DNA of 16,806 nucleotides. It comes from Pseudomonadota bacterium. GTDB lineage: Bacteria; Pseudomonadota; Gammaproteobacteria; Steroidobacterales; Steroidobacteraceae. The stretch is from positions 1 to 16,806 of the forward strand of contig JAEZCN010000227.1 of NCBI GenBank assembly GCA_023433515.1, given 5' to 3'. Positions 6,871-14,385 of this stretch are shown piece by piece; position 1 is the first letter of the stretch, and every line of letters begins with the position of its first letter. A program made the position numbers and the translations under genes. The notes under the pieces are model-generated. The model did no database searches. It was given only the letters and a program-made list of their open reading frames with translations, and was not told where the DNA came from.

Positions 6871-8001
6871 AACCAGCACGTCCCGATCGATCCTGCTCGC
6901 CTGCGTGGCGCCCGTCAGCGCCATCGAAGTCTCGAACTCACGCCGCAGGATTTCCAGCGCCAGCGCAACGCCGCGTTCGCCGAGCGACGCGAGCCCGTAC
7001 AGGTAGCTGCGCCCGATGAGGCAGCCGCGAGCGCCGAGCGCGAGCGCTTTCAGCACGCTTTGTCCGCAGTGAATCCCGCCATCGAGCAGCACTTCGCAGC
7101 GGCCGGCGGCGGCCTCGACCACGTACGGCAGCGCGGCAATCGTCGACGTGGCACCATCGAGCTGGCGTCCGCCGTGATTCGAGACGATCAGCGCATCCAC
7201 GCCCGCCGCGGCAGCCTGACGCGCATCCTCCGCATCGAGTATCCCCTTGAGCGCGAGTTTTCCCGGCCAGCGCGCCCGTAGCCATTCGATGTCGTGCCAT
7301 CCGAGTGTGTTGTCGAGCTGACTGCCCATCCACTCGGACAGCTCCGCCGTGCCGCGCTCGGGAAAGAAGGTCGCCAGATTGCCGAAGGTACGCCGCGGGC
7401 CGAGCATCACATCGAAGAGCCAGAGCGGATGCGCGAGGAAATCGCGAATGCCCTTGAACGTGAGCCGGGGCGGCACCGCGAGTCCGTTCTTGGGATCACG
7501 GCGGCGCAGTGCCTGCAGGGGCAGGTCGAGCGTCAGCACGAGCACGGGACAGCGGGCCGCATGCGCGCGCGCCATCAGCGCCTCGGTGAACGAGCGGTCG
7601 CGCATGAAGTAGAGCTGGAACCACAATGTGCCGGTGGTCGCGGCACGCACATCCTCGATGGCGCAGATGGACATGGTGCTGAGGCAGAACGGAACGCCGG
7701 CGGCATGCGCCGCGCGTGCGGCGCGGATCTCGCCGTCACGGTGGAACAGTCCGGTGAGTCCGGTGGGCGCGATCGCGAACGGCATGCGCCAGCGTTCGCC
7801 GAGCACCGTGGTCTCGAGCGACAGGCTCGAGACGTCGCGCATCACGCGCTGGCGCAACAGGAGCGCATCGAAGTCCGCGCGATTGCGCAGCAACGTGTGC
7901 TCGTCGTACGAGCCGCGATCGATGTAGTCGAACAGCGCGCGCGGCAGGCGTCGCCGCGCGAGCTCGCGCAGATCCGCTATGGAATTGGGGTCAGACCCCA
8001 T
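6856..8001 (-). CDS. FMN-dependent alpha-hydroxy-acid oxidase/dehydrogenase (LldD/glycolate oxidase family)
   Basis: TIM-barrel flavoenzyme oxidising an L-2-hydroxy acid (lactate, glycolate, mandelate or similar) to the keto acid; 381 residues, the family length. Expected catalytic residues are visible: Y26 in DYIDRG, Y131 in WFQLYF, D159 in TLDLP, K252 in LALKGI, and H276 with R279 in SNHGGRQLDG. The normally conserved Arg after DGGI/V, which holds the FMN phosphate, is His311 (DGGIHCGQ). The start ATG lies inside a small palindromic repeat (7986-8000), so residues 1-6 (MGSDPN) come from repeat sequence. It is last in a block with an FAH hydrolase and a two-part UxaA dehydratase. Oxidation of the lactate or glycolate released by the hydrolase is a reasonable role, but the substrate is not shown by the sequence. 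Confidence 0.9.
   Translation of the reverse strand: MGSDPNSIADLRELARRRLPRALFDYIDRGSYDEHTLLRNRADFDALLLRQRVMRDVSSLSLETTVLGERWRMPFAIAPTGLTGLFHRDGEIRAARAAHAAGVPFCLSTMSICAIEDVRAATTGTLWFQLYFMRDRSFTEALMARAHAARCPVLVLTLDLPLQALRRRDPKNGLAVPPRLTFKGIRDFLAHPLWLFDVMLGPRRTFGNLATFFPERGTAELSEWMGSQLDNTLGWHDIEWLRARWPGKLALKGILDAEDARQAAAAGVDALIVSNHGGRQLDGATSTIAALPYVVEAAAGRCEVLLDGGIHCGQSVLKALALGARGCLIGRSYLYGLASLGERGVALALEILRREFETSMALTGATQASRIDRDVLVSAVL
7986..8000. repeat. Short palindromic repeat TGGGGTCAGACCCCA
   Basis: Perfect 7-base arms around one central base. It is flanked by ATT on both sides of the 13-base core GGGGTCAGACCCC (7987-7999), like a 3-base target duplication. I know GGGGTC(A/T)GACCCC as a motif dispersed in many proteobacterial genomes. 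Only one copy is in this window, so its repeat status is from memory. It sits across the start codon of the hydroxy-acid oxidase gene. Confidence 0.6.
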
Positions 8002-8004
8002 TGC

Positions 8005-8850
8005 TCATGCCTGGGCGACCACCTGGCGTTGCTGGCCAAGCTTCTCGATGCCGAGCGCCATCGTGTCGCCGACATTCAGGAAGATCGGTTCGGGCTTGAT
8101 GCCCATGCCGACGCCCGGCGGCGTGCCGGTCGTGATCACGTCGCCCGGATGCAGGCTCATGAACTGGCTCAGGTAACTCACGAGGAACGCGGGCTTGAAG
8201 ATCATCGTGCGCGTCGAGCCGTTCTGGCGGCGTACACCGTTCACGTCGAGCCACATCGTCAGGTTCGCGGGATCGCCGACTTCATCCGGCGTCACGAGCC
8301 AGGGGCCGATGGGGCCGAAGGTGTCGCAACCCTTGCCCTTGTCCCATTGGCCGCCGCGTTCGAGCTGGAATTGGCGCTCCGACAAATCGTTCACCACGCA
8401 GTATCCGGCGATGTGCTTCGGCGCATCGGCCTCGCTCACGTAACGCGCCACGCTGCCGACCACGACGCCGAGCTCGACTTCCCAGTCCATCTTCGTCGAG
8501 CCGCGCGGCTTCAGCACCGTGTCGTTCGGACCGACGATGCAGCTCGTGGCTTTCATGAACACGATGGGCTCGGACGGGAGCTTGGCGCCGGTCTCGGTCG
8601 CGTGATCGGCGTAATTGAGCCCGATCGCGATGAACTTGCCGACCCCACCGACGCAGGCGCCCAGCCGCGCGTCGGCCGGCGCGCGCGGTAGTTTGGCCGC
8701 GTCGAGCGCGCGCAGCTTCGCGAGCGAATCGGGTGAGAGCGCGGCGCCCGCGACATCCGGAATCGCGCCGGACAGGTCCGCAATGTTGCCATCAGCCAGG
8801 ACGAGGCCGGGCCGCTCCGCGCCGGCGGAGCCGTATCGTACGAGTTTCAA
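8005..8850 (-). CDS. FAH-family hydrolase, probable 2,4-diketo-3-deoxy sugar acid hydrolase
   Basis: Fumarylacetoacetate-hydrolase-fold enzyme of 281 residues that cleaves a C-C bond in a diketo acid with a divalent metal. Metal ligands are visible as E124 and E126 in MDWEVELGVVVG, with D155 in VVNDLSERQFQ. Other family stretches are FIAIGLNYADHATETG, EPIVFMKATSCIVGPND, KGKGCDTFGPIGPWL and GDVITTGTPPGVGMG. This pattern is close to 2,4-diketo-3-deoxy-L-fuconate hydrolases and to proteins often labelled ureidoglycolate lyase. With a sugar-acid dehydratase upstream and a hydroxy-acid oxidase downstream, the former is favoured: products would be pyruvate plus lactate (or glycolate from a pentonate). 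The start is a TTG at 8850 giving MKLVRYG, preceded at five bases by GGGAGG, a strong ribosome site; an upstream open extension to 9009 is not family sequence. Confidence 0.88.
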   Translation of the reverse strand: MKLVRYGSAGAERPGLVLADGNIADLSGAIPDVAGAALSPDSLAKLRALDAAKLPRAPADARLGACVGGVGKFIAIGLNYADHATETGAKLPSEPIVFMKATSCIVGPNDTVLKPRGSTKMDWEVELGVVVGSVARYVSEADAPKHIAGYCVVNDLSERQFQLERGGQWDKGKGCDTFGPIGPWLVTPDEVGDPANLTMWLDVNGVRRQNGSTRTMIFKPAFLVSYLSQFMSLHPGDVITTGTPPGVGMGIKPEPIFLNVGDTMALGIEKLGQQRQVVAQA

Positions 8851-8866
8851 GCGAGCCTCCCGCCGA

Positions 8867-10087
8867 TCAGGCTGCCGGCAGGCAAGCCGGTCCGATCGGT
8901 TCGAATTGTTTGTAGGTGAGGATGAATTCCTGGTGACCGAGCGCCTCGGATTTCGACGGATTGCCGGCCGCGACGCTCTGCACGAGATCGAAGATCTCGC
9001 GACCCACATCGTCGAGCTCGGCGCCGTGCAGGATCCGGCCCGCGTTCACGTCCATGTCGTCCGCCATGCGTTCGTAGGTATCCGGATTCGCGCACACCTT
9101 GATGACCGGCGAGATCGCGGAACCCACCACCGAGCCGCGGCCGGTGGTGAACAGGATCAGGTGCGAGCCGCAGGCGATTAGCTCGACGATCTCCGCGTTG
9201 TCCGAGATGTTCGGGAAACCAAAGCGCGGCTCGCCGTCCGGCACGACGTCGAGCAGGTAGAGGCCGCCGCGCGGCGGCACGTCGCCCGGCTTGATCAGTC
9301 CACTGATGGGCGAGGAGCCGGACTTCGAATATGCGCCCATGGATTTCTCCTCGAGCGTCGTCAGGCCGCCCTCGGCGTTGCCGGGCGCGAAGCTGCCGTA
9401 ACCCATGATTCGGTAGTAGTTGGCCGCCTTCTCGACACAGGCCTCGATCTCGCGTCCGAGCTCGGGCGTGATCGCGCGCGACGCCATGATGCGTTCGCAT
9501 CCGATGAGTTCGCCCGTTTCCTCGAAGATGCAGGCAGCGTCGTTCTCGATCAGCCAGTCGAAGCAGCGGCCAACGGCCGGGTTCGCGGTGATGCCGCTGG
9601 TGCCATCCGAACCGCCGCAGACGGTTCCGACCACGAGTTCGTCCAGCGCCATGGGCACGGTAGTTTGTTGCGCGAGCTGGGCGCGCATCTTCTTCACGAT
9701 CTCGAGCCCGGCGTTGAGCGTGCGCGTGGTGCCGCCCGCCTGCTGAATGACCAGCAAATCGACGGGACGACCGCTGGCGGCGATCGTGCGCCGCAGTTCC
9801 TCGCGGTTGAAGCTCTCGCAGCCCAGCGAAACGAGCAGTACCGCGCCCACGTTCGGGTGCGTGCACAGTCGTTTCATCATCTCGAGCGCGTACTTGTTCG
9901 GATAACAACCCGGAAAGCCGATGAGATGGACATCGTCGAAGCCCGATCGCTGCACGATCAGGCGCGACACGTGATGGGCGCATTCGACGAGGTAGGCGAC
10001 CGCGACGACGTTGCGGATACCCTTGCGTCCGTCCTTGCGTGGATAGCCGCGCATCGTGGCGCCGGCGGCATGCGGAGTGGCGTTCAT
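8867..10087 (-). CDS. UxaA-family dehydratase, large (catalytic) subunit
   Basis: C-terminal catalytic part of the altronate/galactarate dehydratase family, 406 residues, made as a separate protein. Family motifs are GYPRKDGRKGIRN near the N-terminus, VGAVLLVSLGCES, VCGGSDGTSGITANPAVGR and TTGRGSVVGSAISPVIKVC. The conserved cysteines are thought to hold an iron centre in this family. E. coli UxaA carries both parts in one chain of about 495 residues; here the small SAF part is the preceding gene, overlapping by one base (TGATG). The split form is also seen in the sulfolactate sulfo-lyase SuyAB, so the substrate cannot be read from the fold. With an FAH hydrolase after it, a sugar acid such as fuconate, rhamnonate or arabinonate is the best guess. 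Confidence 0.88.
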   Translation of the reverse strand: MNATPHAAGATMRGYPRKDGRKGIRNVVAVAYLVECAHHVSRLIVQRSGFDDVHLIGFPGCYPNKYALEMMKRLCTHPNVGAVLLVSLGCESFNREELRRTIAASGRPVDLLVIQQAGGTTRTLNAGLEIVKKMRAQLAQQTTVPMALDELVVGTVCGGSDGTSGITANPAVGRCFDWLIENDAACIFEETGELIGCERIMASRAITPELGREIEACVEKAANYYRIMGYGSFAPGNAEGGLTTLEEKSMGAYSKSGSSPISGLIKPGDVPPRGGLYLLDVVPDGEPRFGFPNISDNAEIVELIACGSHLILFTTGRGSVVGSAISPVIKVCANPDTYERMADDMDVNAGRILHGAELDDVGREIFDLVQSVAAGNPSKSEALGHQEFILTYKQFEPIGPACLPAA

Positions 10088-10410
10088 CAGTGTCCGTCCC
10101 CGTCGCGCGTGGTCGACGAGATGTAATCGCTGCGCAGGTTGTGCATGTGCACGTGTTCGCCGCGCACGACCGCCGTCTTCATGGAGCCGATCGGGGCACC
10201 GTACTTGAGTACCCGCGCCTCCGCGGGAATGTCGCGGCGCGCGAGCTTGTGGCCGAGTTCGACCGCCGCGGGAATCGTGAAACTCTGGCCATCGATCTCG
10301 ACCTGTTCGCCGGCGGCGATGTCGCGCCGCGCGACGACGATGTTGTCGTCCGGGTGCAGCAGCAACAACGGCGGTAGTTTGCTACTGCCCGGTTGTTGCC
10401 GACCGTTCAC
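10087..10410 (-). CDS. UxaA-family dehydratase, small SAF-domain subunit
   Basis: Small partner of the dehydratase, 107 residues, corresponding to the N-terminal SAF domain of UxaA/GarD. The family pattern is LLLHPDDNIVVARRDIAAGEQV near the start and the SAF-domain end HKLARRDIPAEARVLKYGAPIGS with VRGEHVHMHNLRSDY. The likely start is the GTG at 10410 (MNGRQQPGSSKLPP), which overlaps the mlaA stop in a GTGA arrangement; no ATG is available nearby. Translation is probably coupled both to mlaA before it and to the large subunit after it. Confidence 0.85.
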   Translation of the reverse strand: MNGRQQPGSSKLPPLLLLHPDDNIVVARRDIAAGEQVEIDGQSFTIPAAVELGHKLARRDIPAEARVLKYGAPIGSMKTAVVRGEHVHMHNLRSDYISSTTRDGDGH

Positions 10411-11231
10411 TGCGCGCCCTGATCGGGAGGAGTGGGCTCGCCCGCTTCCGGCGACTGCGGCGCGCCGGGATCTTCGGGGGCGGGTTCTTCGGATTGCGGC
10501 TCTTCCGGCGCCGAATCCTCGAGCAGTTCCTGCTCGAGATCGAGCGATTCGTCCGCGACGTCGCCGTCTCGCACCAGGAATTCGCGCCGCTGCAGCCATG
10601 CATTGCGGATGAAGGCGTAGCTGTCGTAGCTGCGTTCGATCTGCGCGTCGAGATCGAGCAGGTCCGCGCGCAGGTCGATGAAGTCGACGCCGCGGATGAG
10701 AATGCGCGTGCTGTCGTCTTCCAGATAATTGACCGGGTAGGTGTACTGGTCCGGAATGCGGGCGAAAGTGTCCCGCACGGTGGAAGGTCCGAGGAACGGC
10801 AGCATGAGATAGGGGCCGGATTTCACGCCCCACTTGCCGAGCGTCTGGCCGAAGTCCTCGTCGTTGAGATCGAGTCCCGCGGCCGATGCCGGGTCGAACA
10901 AACCACCGAGCCCCAGCGTGCTGTTCAGCAGGAAGCGCGCGGAATCGTTTCCGGCCTGCCTCACCTTGCCCTGGAGCAAGGCGTTCACGATGGTCGAAAC
11001 CTGGTCGAGGTTCGTGATCACGTTGCTGATGCCCGTCCGAACCAACTGCGGCGTCACCTTCTTGTATCCCTTGGCGACGGGCTTGGCGATCGCGCGATCG
11101 AGGGAGTCGTTGAAGGAATACATGCTGCGGTTGAATTTTTCCCACGGATCGCGCGGATCGGGTTTTCCAGCGGGAACGGCGGTACAGCCTGTGGCGCACA
11201 GGACGAACAGGGCGAGGAGGATTTTCTGCAT
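10407..11231 (-). CDS. mlaA: MlaA (VacJ), outer-membrane phospholipid-removing lipoprotein
   Basis: Outer-membrane lipoprotein that removes misplaced phospholipid from the outer leaflet and hands it to MlaC. It has 274 residues from the ATG at 11231: a signal peptide MQKILLALFVLCATGC with the lipidated Cys at 16, then the family core DPWEKFNRSMYSFNDSLDRA, VPxx-type KVTPQLVRTGISNVITNLDQ, FLLNSTLGLGGLFDPAS and GPYLMLPFLGPSTVRD. The C-terminus ends in an acidic, proline-rich tail of about 40 residues (PEEPQSEEPAPEDPG and similar), which E. coli MlaA lacks in this form. No Shine-Dalgarno sequence precedes the start, only a run of C. A longer frame upstream runs into the bepA 3' end and has no family sequence. 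The remaining Mla genes are at 3714-6870 on the other strand. Confidence 0.95.
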   Translation of the reverse strand: MQKILLALFVLCATGCTAVPAGKPDPRDPWEKFNRSMYSFNDSLDRAIAKPVAKGYKKVTPQLVRTGISNVITNLDQVSTIVNALLQGKVRQAGNDSARFLLNSTLGLGGLFDPASAAGLDLNDEDFGQTLGKWGVKSGPYLMLPFLGPSTVRDTFARIPDQYTYPVNYLEDDSTRILIRGVDFIDLRADLLDLDAQIERSYDSYAFIRNAWLQRREFLVRDGDVADESLDLEQELLEDSAPEEPQSEEPAPEDPGAPQSPEAGEPTPPDQGAQ

Positions 11232-11304
11232 GGGGGGAAATTCTACTGATTTGTACGAGCCGCCGCCCGTGTTGCCCGACAGGGACGGTTGTCCGGGCGG
11301 GTAG

Positions 11305-12852
11305 TCAGCCGCGGCGCGTGGAGCGGCTATCGCCGCCGCGCTGGGGACGCTGCTGCGGGTCTTTCTGCGAATCCTGCGTGTTCGGTACGCGGCGCTTGCG
11401 GTTCGAGAACATCGCCTCGCGCACCTCGTCGAGGCGCGCCTGGAAACGGCCCCGCTGAACACCCGTGATGCCCGGCACCGCCAGCGCGGTCTCGAGCTGC
11501 GCGACCGACAGGGGCAGGTTGCCGGTCGAAATGTGGTACTCGCTCATGTAGTAAGCCGCGTCGGCGCTATCCCCCGCGGTGCTGGCGGCGAGCGCGGTGA
11601 AGCGGATCTGTTGCGGTGTCGGCGGCACGTTGTTGAACAGGTCGAGCAGCACCGCGTGCGCGGTCTTGGCCTGGTCGGCCTTGAGCAGCGCTTCCGCGTA
11701 ACGCATCGTGAGCGGTACGTTGCGGGGCGAGAGTGCCAGTGCCTTGCGAAAGGTTTCGAGCGCCGCGTCGGTCTCGCCCGCGGCCATCAGGGCCTGGCCC
11801 AGCGTCGACTGCAACATCGGGATCTGCGGGTACTTGCGCGCGAGGTCCTGCAACGAGTCCAGCGAGGCGCGTGCGTCCCCGCGCTCGAGATAGGCGAGCG
11901 CCTCGCCGTATCGTTCACCCACCGTCTGGTCCTGCACGTCGCGACGTTCCTGGTAGTAGCGACCCACGTTGCCTTCCGCCGGGGTCGAAACCACGCGCAG
12001 GCGTTCACGCGTGAGCTGGTAGCTGACGCTCTCCGGGACTTGCTTCAGGTCGACGAACTGCGAGGCGCGCGAGCGCGACTCGGCGATGCGATTCGCGGCG
12101 ACCGGGTGCGACAGCAGGATCTCGGGTAACGCGTTGCGGTTGCTGCCGGCGAGTCCGCTCCGGCGTCCCATGGTCTCGAAGAAGTCGGGCATGCCGTACG
12201 GATCGAACCCGGCGGCGGCGAGAAAGCCCATGCCGACGCGATCCGCTTCGTGCTCGTTCGCGCGCGTAAAATTGATCTGCTGCTGCATGGCGGCGCCCTG
12301 CGCCATGGAAATGCCACCGAGCGCGGCATCCGAGGAGCCGGTGGCGGCGCCGACGAGAATCGCGGCGAGGATCGCCGCGACGGTGGCGATGCTCTGCCGG
12401 CCCTGCGAGCGCACCCGCCGCGCGATGTGCCGCTGGGTGACGTGCGCCACTTCGTGCGCGAGGACGCCGGCGAGCTGCGCTTCGTTGCGGGTTGCGAGCA
12501 CCAGTCCGTAGTTCACGCCGATGAAGCCACCGGGCAACGCGAATGCGTTGATCGACGGATCGCGCACGAAGAAGAAATTGAACCGCTGCGCGGAGTCGCC
12601 GGTGGCCTGCGCGACGATGCGCGAGCCGACCGCCTGCAGGTACTCGGTGGCCTCGGGGTCTTCGATGATCTGGCCTTCGTCGCGCAGCTGCCGCATGACC
12701 TGGAGGCCGATGAGGTACTCGTCGTCGAGCGTCAGGGAGGAAGAGGCGGGTGAACCGATGTCCGGCAGATCGTTGCCGGCCTGCGCAAACGACGGCAGCG
12801 GCAACAACACCGACAGGAAAACGACGAGTATTTTCTTGAGAGCGTTGCGCAT
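11305..12852 (-). CDS. bepA: BepA-type M48 metalloprotease with TPR repeats
   Basis: Periplasmic zinc protease/chaperone that helps assemble or clears outer-membrane proteins such as LptD in E. coli. The 515 residues start with a Sec signal (MRNALKKILVVFLSVLLPLP, probable cut after SFAQA at 25). Zinc site: HEVAH at 133-137 and E202 in NEHEADRVGM. His249 in LLSHPVAANR matches the position of the auto-inhibitory histidine described for E. coli BepA. The region from about 310 to 460 is TPR-like (ALAYLERGDARASLDSLQDL, ALMAAGETDAALETFRKALALS). The C-terminus is a basic, glutamine/arginine-rich tail. No clear ribosome site precedes the ATG at 12852. In E. coli bepA is also close to dapA-gcvR-bcp, so the neighbourhood is conserved. 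Confidence 0.93.
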   Translation of the reverse strand: MRNALKKILVVFLSVLLPLPSFAQAGNDLPDIGSPASSSLTLDDEYLIGLQVMRQLRDEGQIIEDPEATEYLQAVGSRIVAQATGDSAQRFNFFFVRDPSINAFALPGGFIGVNYGLVLATRNEAQLAGVLAHEVAHVTQRHIARRVRSQGRQSIATVAAILAAILVGAATGSSDAALGGISMAQGAAMQQQINFTRANEHEADRVGMGFLAAAGFDPYGMPDFFETMGRRSGLAGSNRNALPEILLSHPVAANRIAESRSRASQFVDLKQVPESVSYQLTRERLRVVSTPAEGNVGRYYQERRDVQDQTVGERYGEALAYLERGDARASLDSLQDLARKYPQIPMLQSTLGQALMAAGETDAALETFRKALALSPRNVPLTMRYAEALLKADQAKTAHAVLLDLFNNVPPTPQQIRFTALAASTAGDSADAAYYMSEYHISTGNLPLSVAQLETALAVPGITGVQRGRFQARLDEVREAMFSNRKRRVPNTQDSQKDPQQRPQRGGDSRSTRRG

Positions 12853-12861
12853 GACGGGCTT

Positions 12862-12885
12862 GGACCAGTTACGCGGGGACCAGTT
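12862..12885. repeat. Direct 9-base repeat upstream of bepA
   Basis: GGACCAGTT occurs at 12862-12870 and again at 12877-12885, 15 bases apart, just before the bepA start in the 69-base gap after the PhoH gene. It could be a tandem duplication or a pair of regulator half-sites. The spacing is not a clean two helix turns, so nothing firm can be said. Confidence 0.3.
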
Positions 12886-12921
12886 TCAGGCCTCGTCTCC
12901 GGGAAACCGTGAAGAGCTTCC

Positions 12922-14385
12922 CTACAGCGTATCAGAGGCGAAATCGGCGAGGCGCGAACGTTCTCCGCGCACCAGCGTGATATGTCCCGAATGGCTCCAG
13001 CCGCGGAAGCGGTTCACCACGTAGGTGAGGCCGGAAGTCGTTTCGGTGAGGTAGGGGGTGTCGATCTGCGCGATGTTTCCGAGACACACGATCTTCGTGC
13101 CGGGGCCCGCGCGGGTCACCAGCGCCTTCATCTGTTTCGGCGTCAGGTTCTGTGCTTCGTCGAGGATGACGAACCGGTTCAGGAACGTGCGGCCGCGCAT
13201 GAAATTGAGAGAGCGGATCTTGATCCGGTTGCGCAGCAGGTCGTTGGTCGCGCCACGGCCCCAGCTGCCGCCCTCGGTGCTCTGTGTGAGCACTTCGAGG
13301 TTGTCCATCAGGGCGCCCATCCAGGGCTCCATCTTTTCTTCTTCCGTGCCGGGCAGGAAACCGATGTCCTCGCCGAGTGGAATCGTCACGCGGGTCATGA
13401 TGATCTCCGCGAAACGGTTCGAATCGAGCGTCTGCATCAGCCCCGCCGCGAGCGTGAGCAGGGTCTTGCCCGTGCCGGCGGGTCCGAGAATCGTGACGAA
13501 GTCGATCTCGGTATCCATGAGCAGGTTGAGCGCGAAGTTCTGTTCGCGGTTGCGCGCGTTCACGCCCCAGACACTGTTGCGCTCGCCGCGGTAATCGCGC
13601 GCGAGTTCCAGCGTGGCCTTGCCCGCTTCGATGCGGCGGACGATGGCCTCGATGCCTTCGGTGCCTTCCTCGTGCACGAACTGGTTGACCTGCAGGCCCG
13701 CGACGACGGGGCCGGAGATCTCGTAGTAGGTCCGGTCCGATTCCTTCCACGAGCGCATGTCCGTGCCATGCGACTCCCAGAAATTGACGGGCAGCGGGGT
13801 GAGTCCGGTGTACAGGACGTCCGCGTCTTCTATCGTCTTGTCGTTGTAATAGTCCTCGGCGTGAACGCCGACCACCGCCGCCTTGATGCGCAGGTTGATG
13901 TCCTTCGACACCAGCGTGACGCGCGAATCGTGGTGCGTCGCCTGCAGCGCGAGGGTCATCGCGAGGATGGCATTGTCGTTGCCATGGCCGGGTAGATAGT
14001 CCGGCAGCGCGGAGGTGAGCTGGCGCGTCTGGAAGAACAGGCGGCCGGCGCCGCCTCGATCACCCTTTCCGCCGCGATCGCCGTTGGCGCCGAGACCCTG
14101 CGGGGAGGGCAGCGGCAGTCCCGCGTCGATCTGCTCCTTGGTCGCGTCGCGCATCATGTCGTCGAGGAAACGACTGACCTGGCGGGCGTTGCGCGAGGCT
14201 TCGGACAGCCCCTTCTTGTTGGCGTCGAGTTCCTCGAGCACCACCATTGGTAGATAGACGTCGTGTTCCTGGAAACGGAAGATCGCCGTCGGATCGTGCA
14301 TCAGCACGTTGGTGTCGAGGACGAACAGCCGACGTTCGGTATCCCGGGCCGCTTTGCCGCCGGCCGTGCGCCTGGCCGCGTTCAC
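12922..14385 (-). CDS. PIN-PhoH fusion ATPase
   Basis: Cytoplasmic protein of 487 residues with an N-terminal PIN nuclease domain and a C-terminal PhoH ATPase domain. PIN acidic residues are visible: D24 in VLDTNVLM, E51/E52 in VVLEELD, D137 in GNDNAILA and D162 in SKDINLR. The PhoH part has Walker A GPAGTGKT at 301-308 and Walker B FVILDE at 405-410 followed by AQNLTPKQMK. Related PIN-PhoH proteins have been described as RNA-acting ATPase/nucleases; the cellular role here is inferred. A glycine-rich stretch (GDRGGKGDRGG, about 102-112) lies as a loop inside the PIN domain. The start is the GTG at 14385 (MNAARRTAGG), overlapping the bcp stop in GTGA; the frame continues upstream only as a shadow of bcp. 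Confidence 0.92.
   Translation of the reverse strand: MNAARRTAGGKAARDTERRLFVLDTNVLMHDPTAIFRFQEHDVYLPMVVLEELDANKKGLSEASRNARQVSRFLDDMMRDATKEQIDAGLPLPSPQGLGANGDRGGKGDRGGAGRLFFQTRQLTSALPDYLPGHGNDNAILAMTLALQATHHDSRVTLVSKDINLRIKAAVVGVHAEDYYNDKTIEDADVLYTGLTPLPVNFWESHGTDMRSWKESDRTYYEISGPVVAGLQVNQFVHEEGTEGIEAIVRRIEAGKATLELARDYRGERNSVWGVNARNREQNFALNLLMDTEIDFVTILGPAGTGKTLLTLAAGLMQTLDSNRFAEIIMTRVTIPLGEDIGFLPGTEEEKMEPWMGALMDNLEVLTQSTEGGSWGRGATNDLLRNRIKIRSLNFMRGRTFLNRFVILDEAQNLTPKQMKALVTRAGPGTKIVCLGNIAQIDTPYLTETTSGLTYVVNRFRGWSHSGHITLVRGERSRLADFASDTL

Noticed and set aside
7294..8691. 465-codon open frame on the plus strand opposite the oxidase and FAH genes
   Set aside because: It is antisense to two well-identified enzymes, is rich in Arg, His, Glu and Ala as expected from a high-GC shadow frame, and shows no domain.
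8851..9009. Longer N-terminus for the FAH hydrolase
   Set aside because: It would overlap the dehydratase gene by over 140 bases with no family sequence, while a strong GGGAGG site precedes the TTG at 8850.
12886..12921. GGGAA/TTCCC inverted repeat between the PhoH gene and bepA as a terminator
   Set aside because: Five-pair stem with a long loop and no T run; too weak to call.
12982..13995. 337-codon plus-strand frame opposite the PIN-PhoH gene
   Set aside because: Antisense shadow of a gene with clear Walker and PIN motifs; no recognisable fold.
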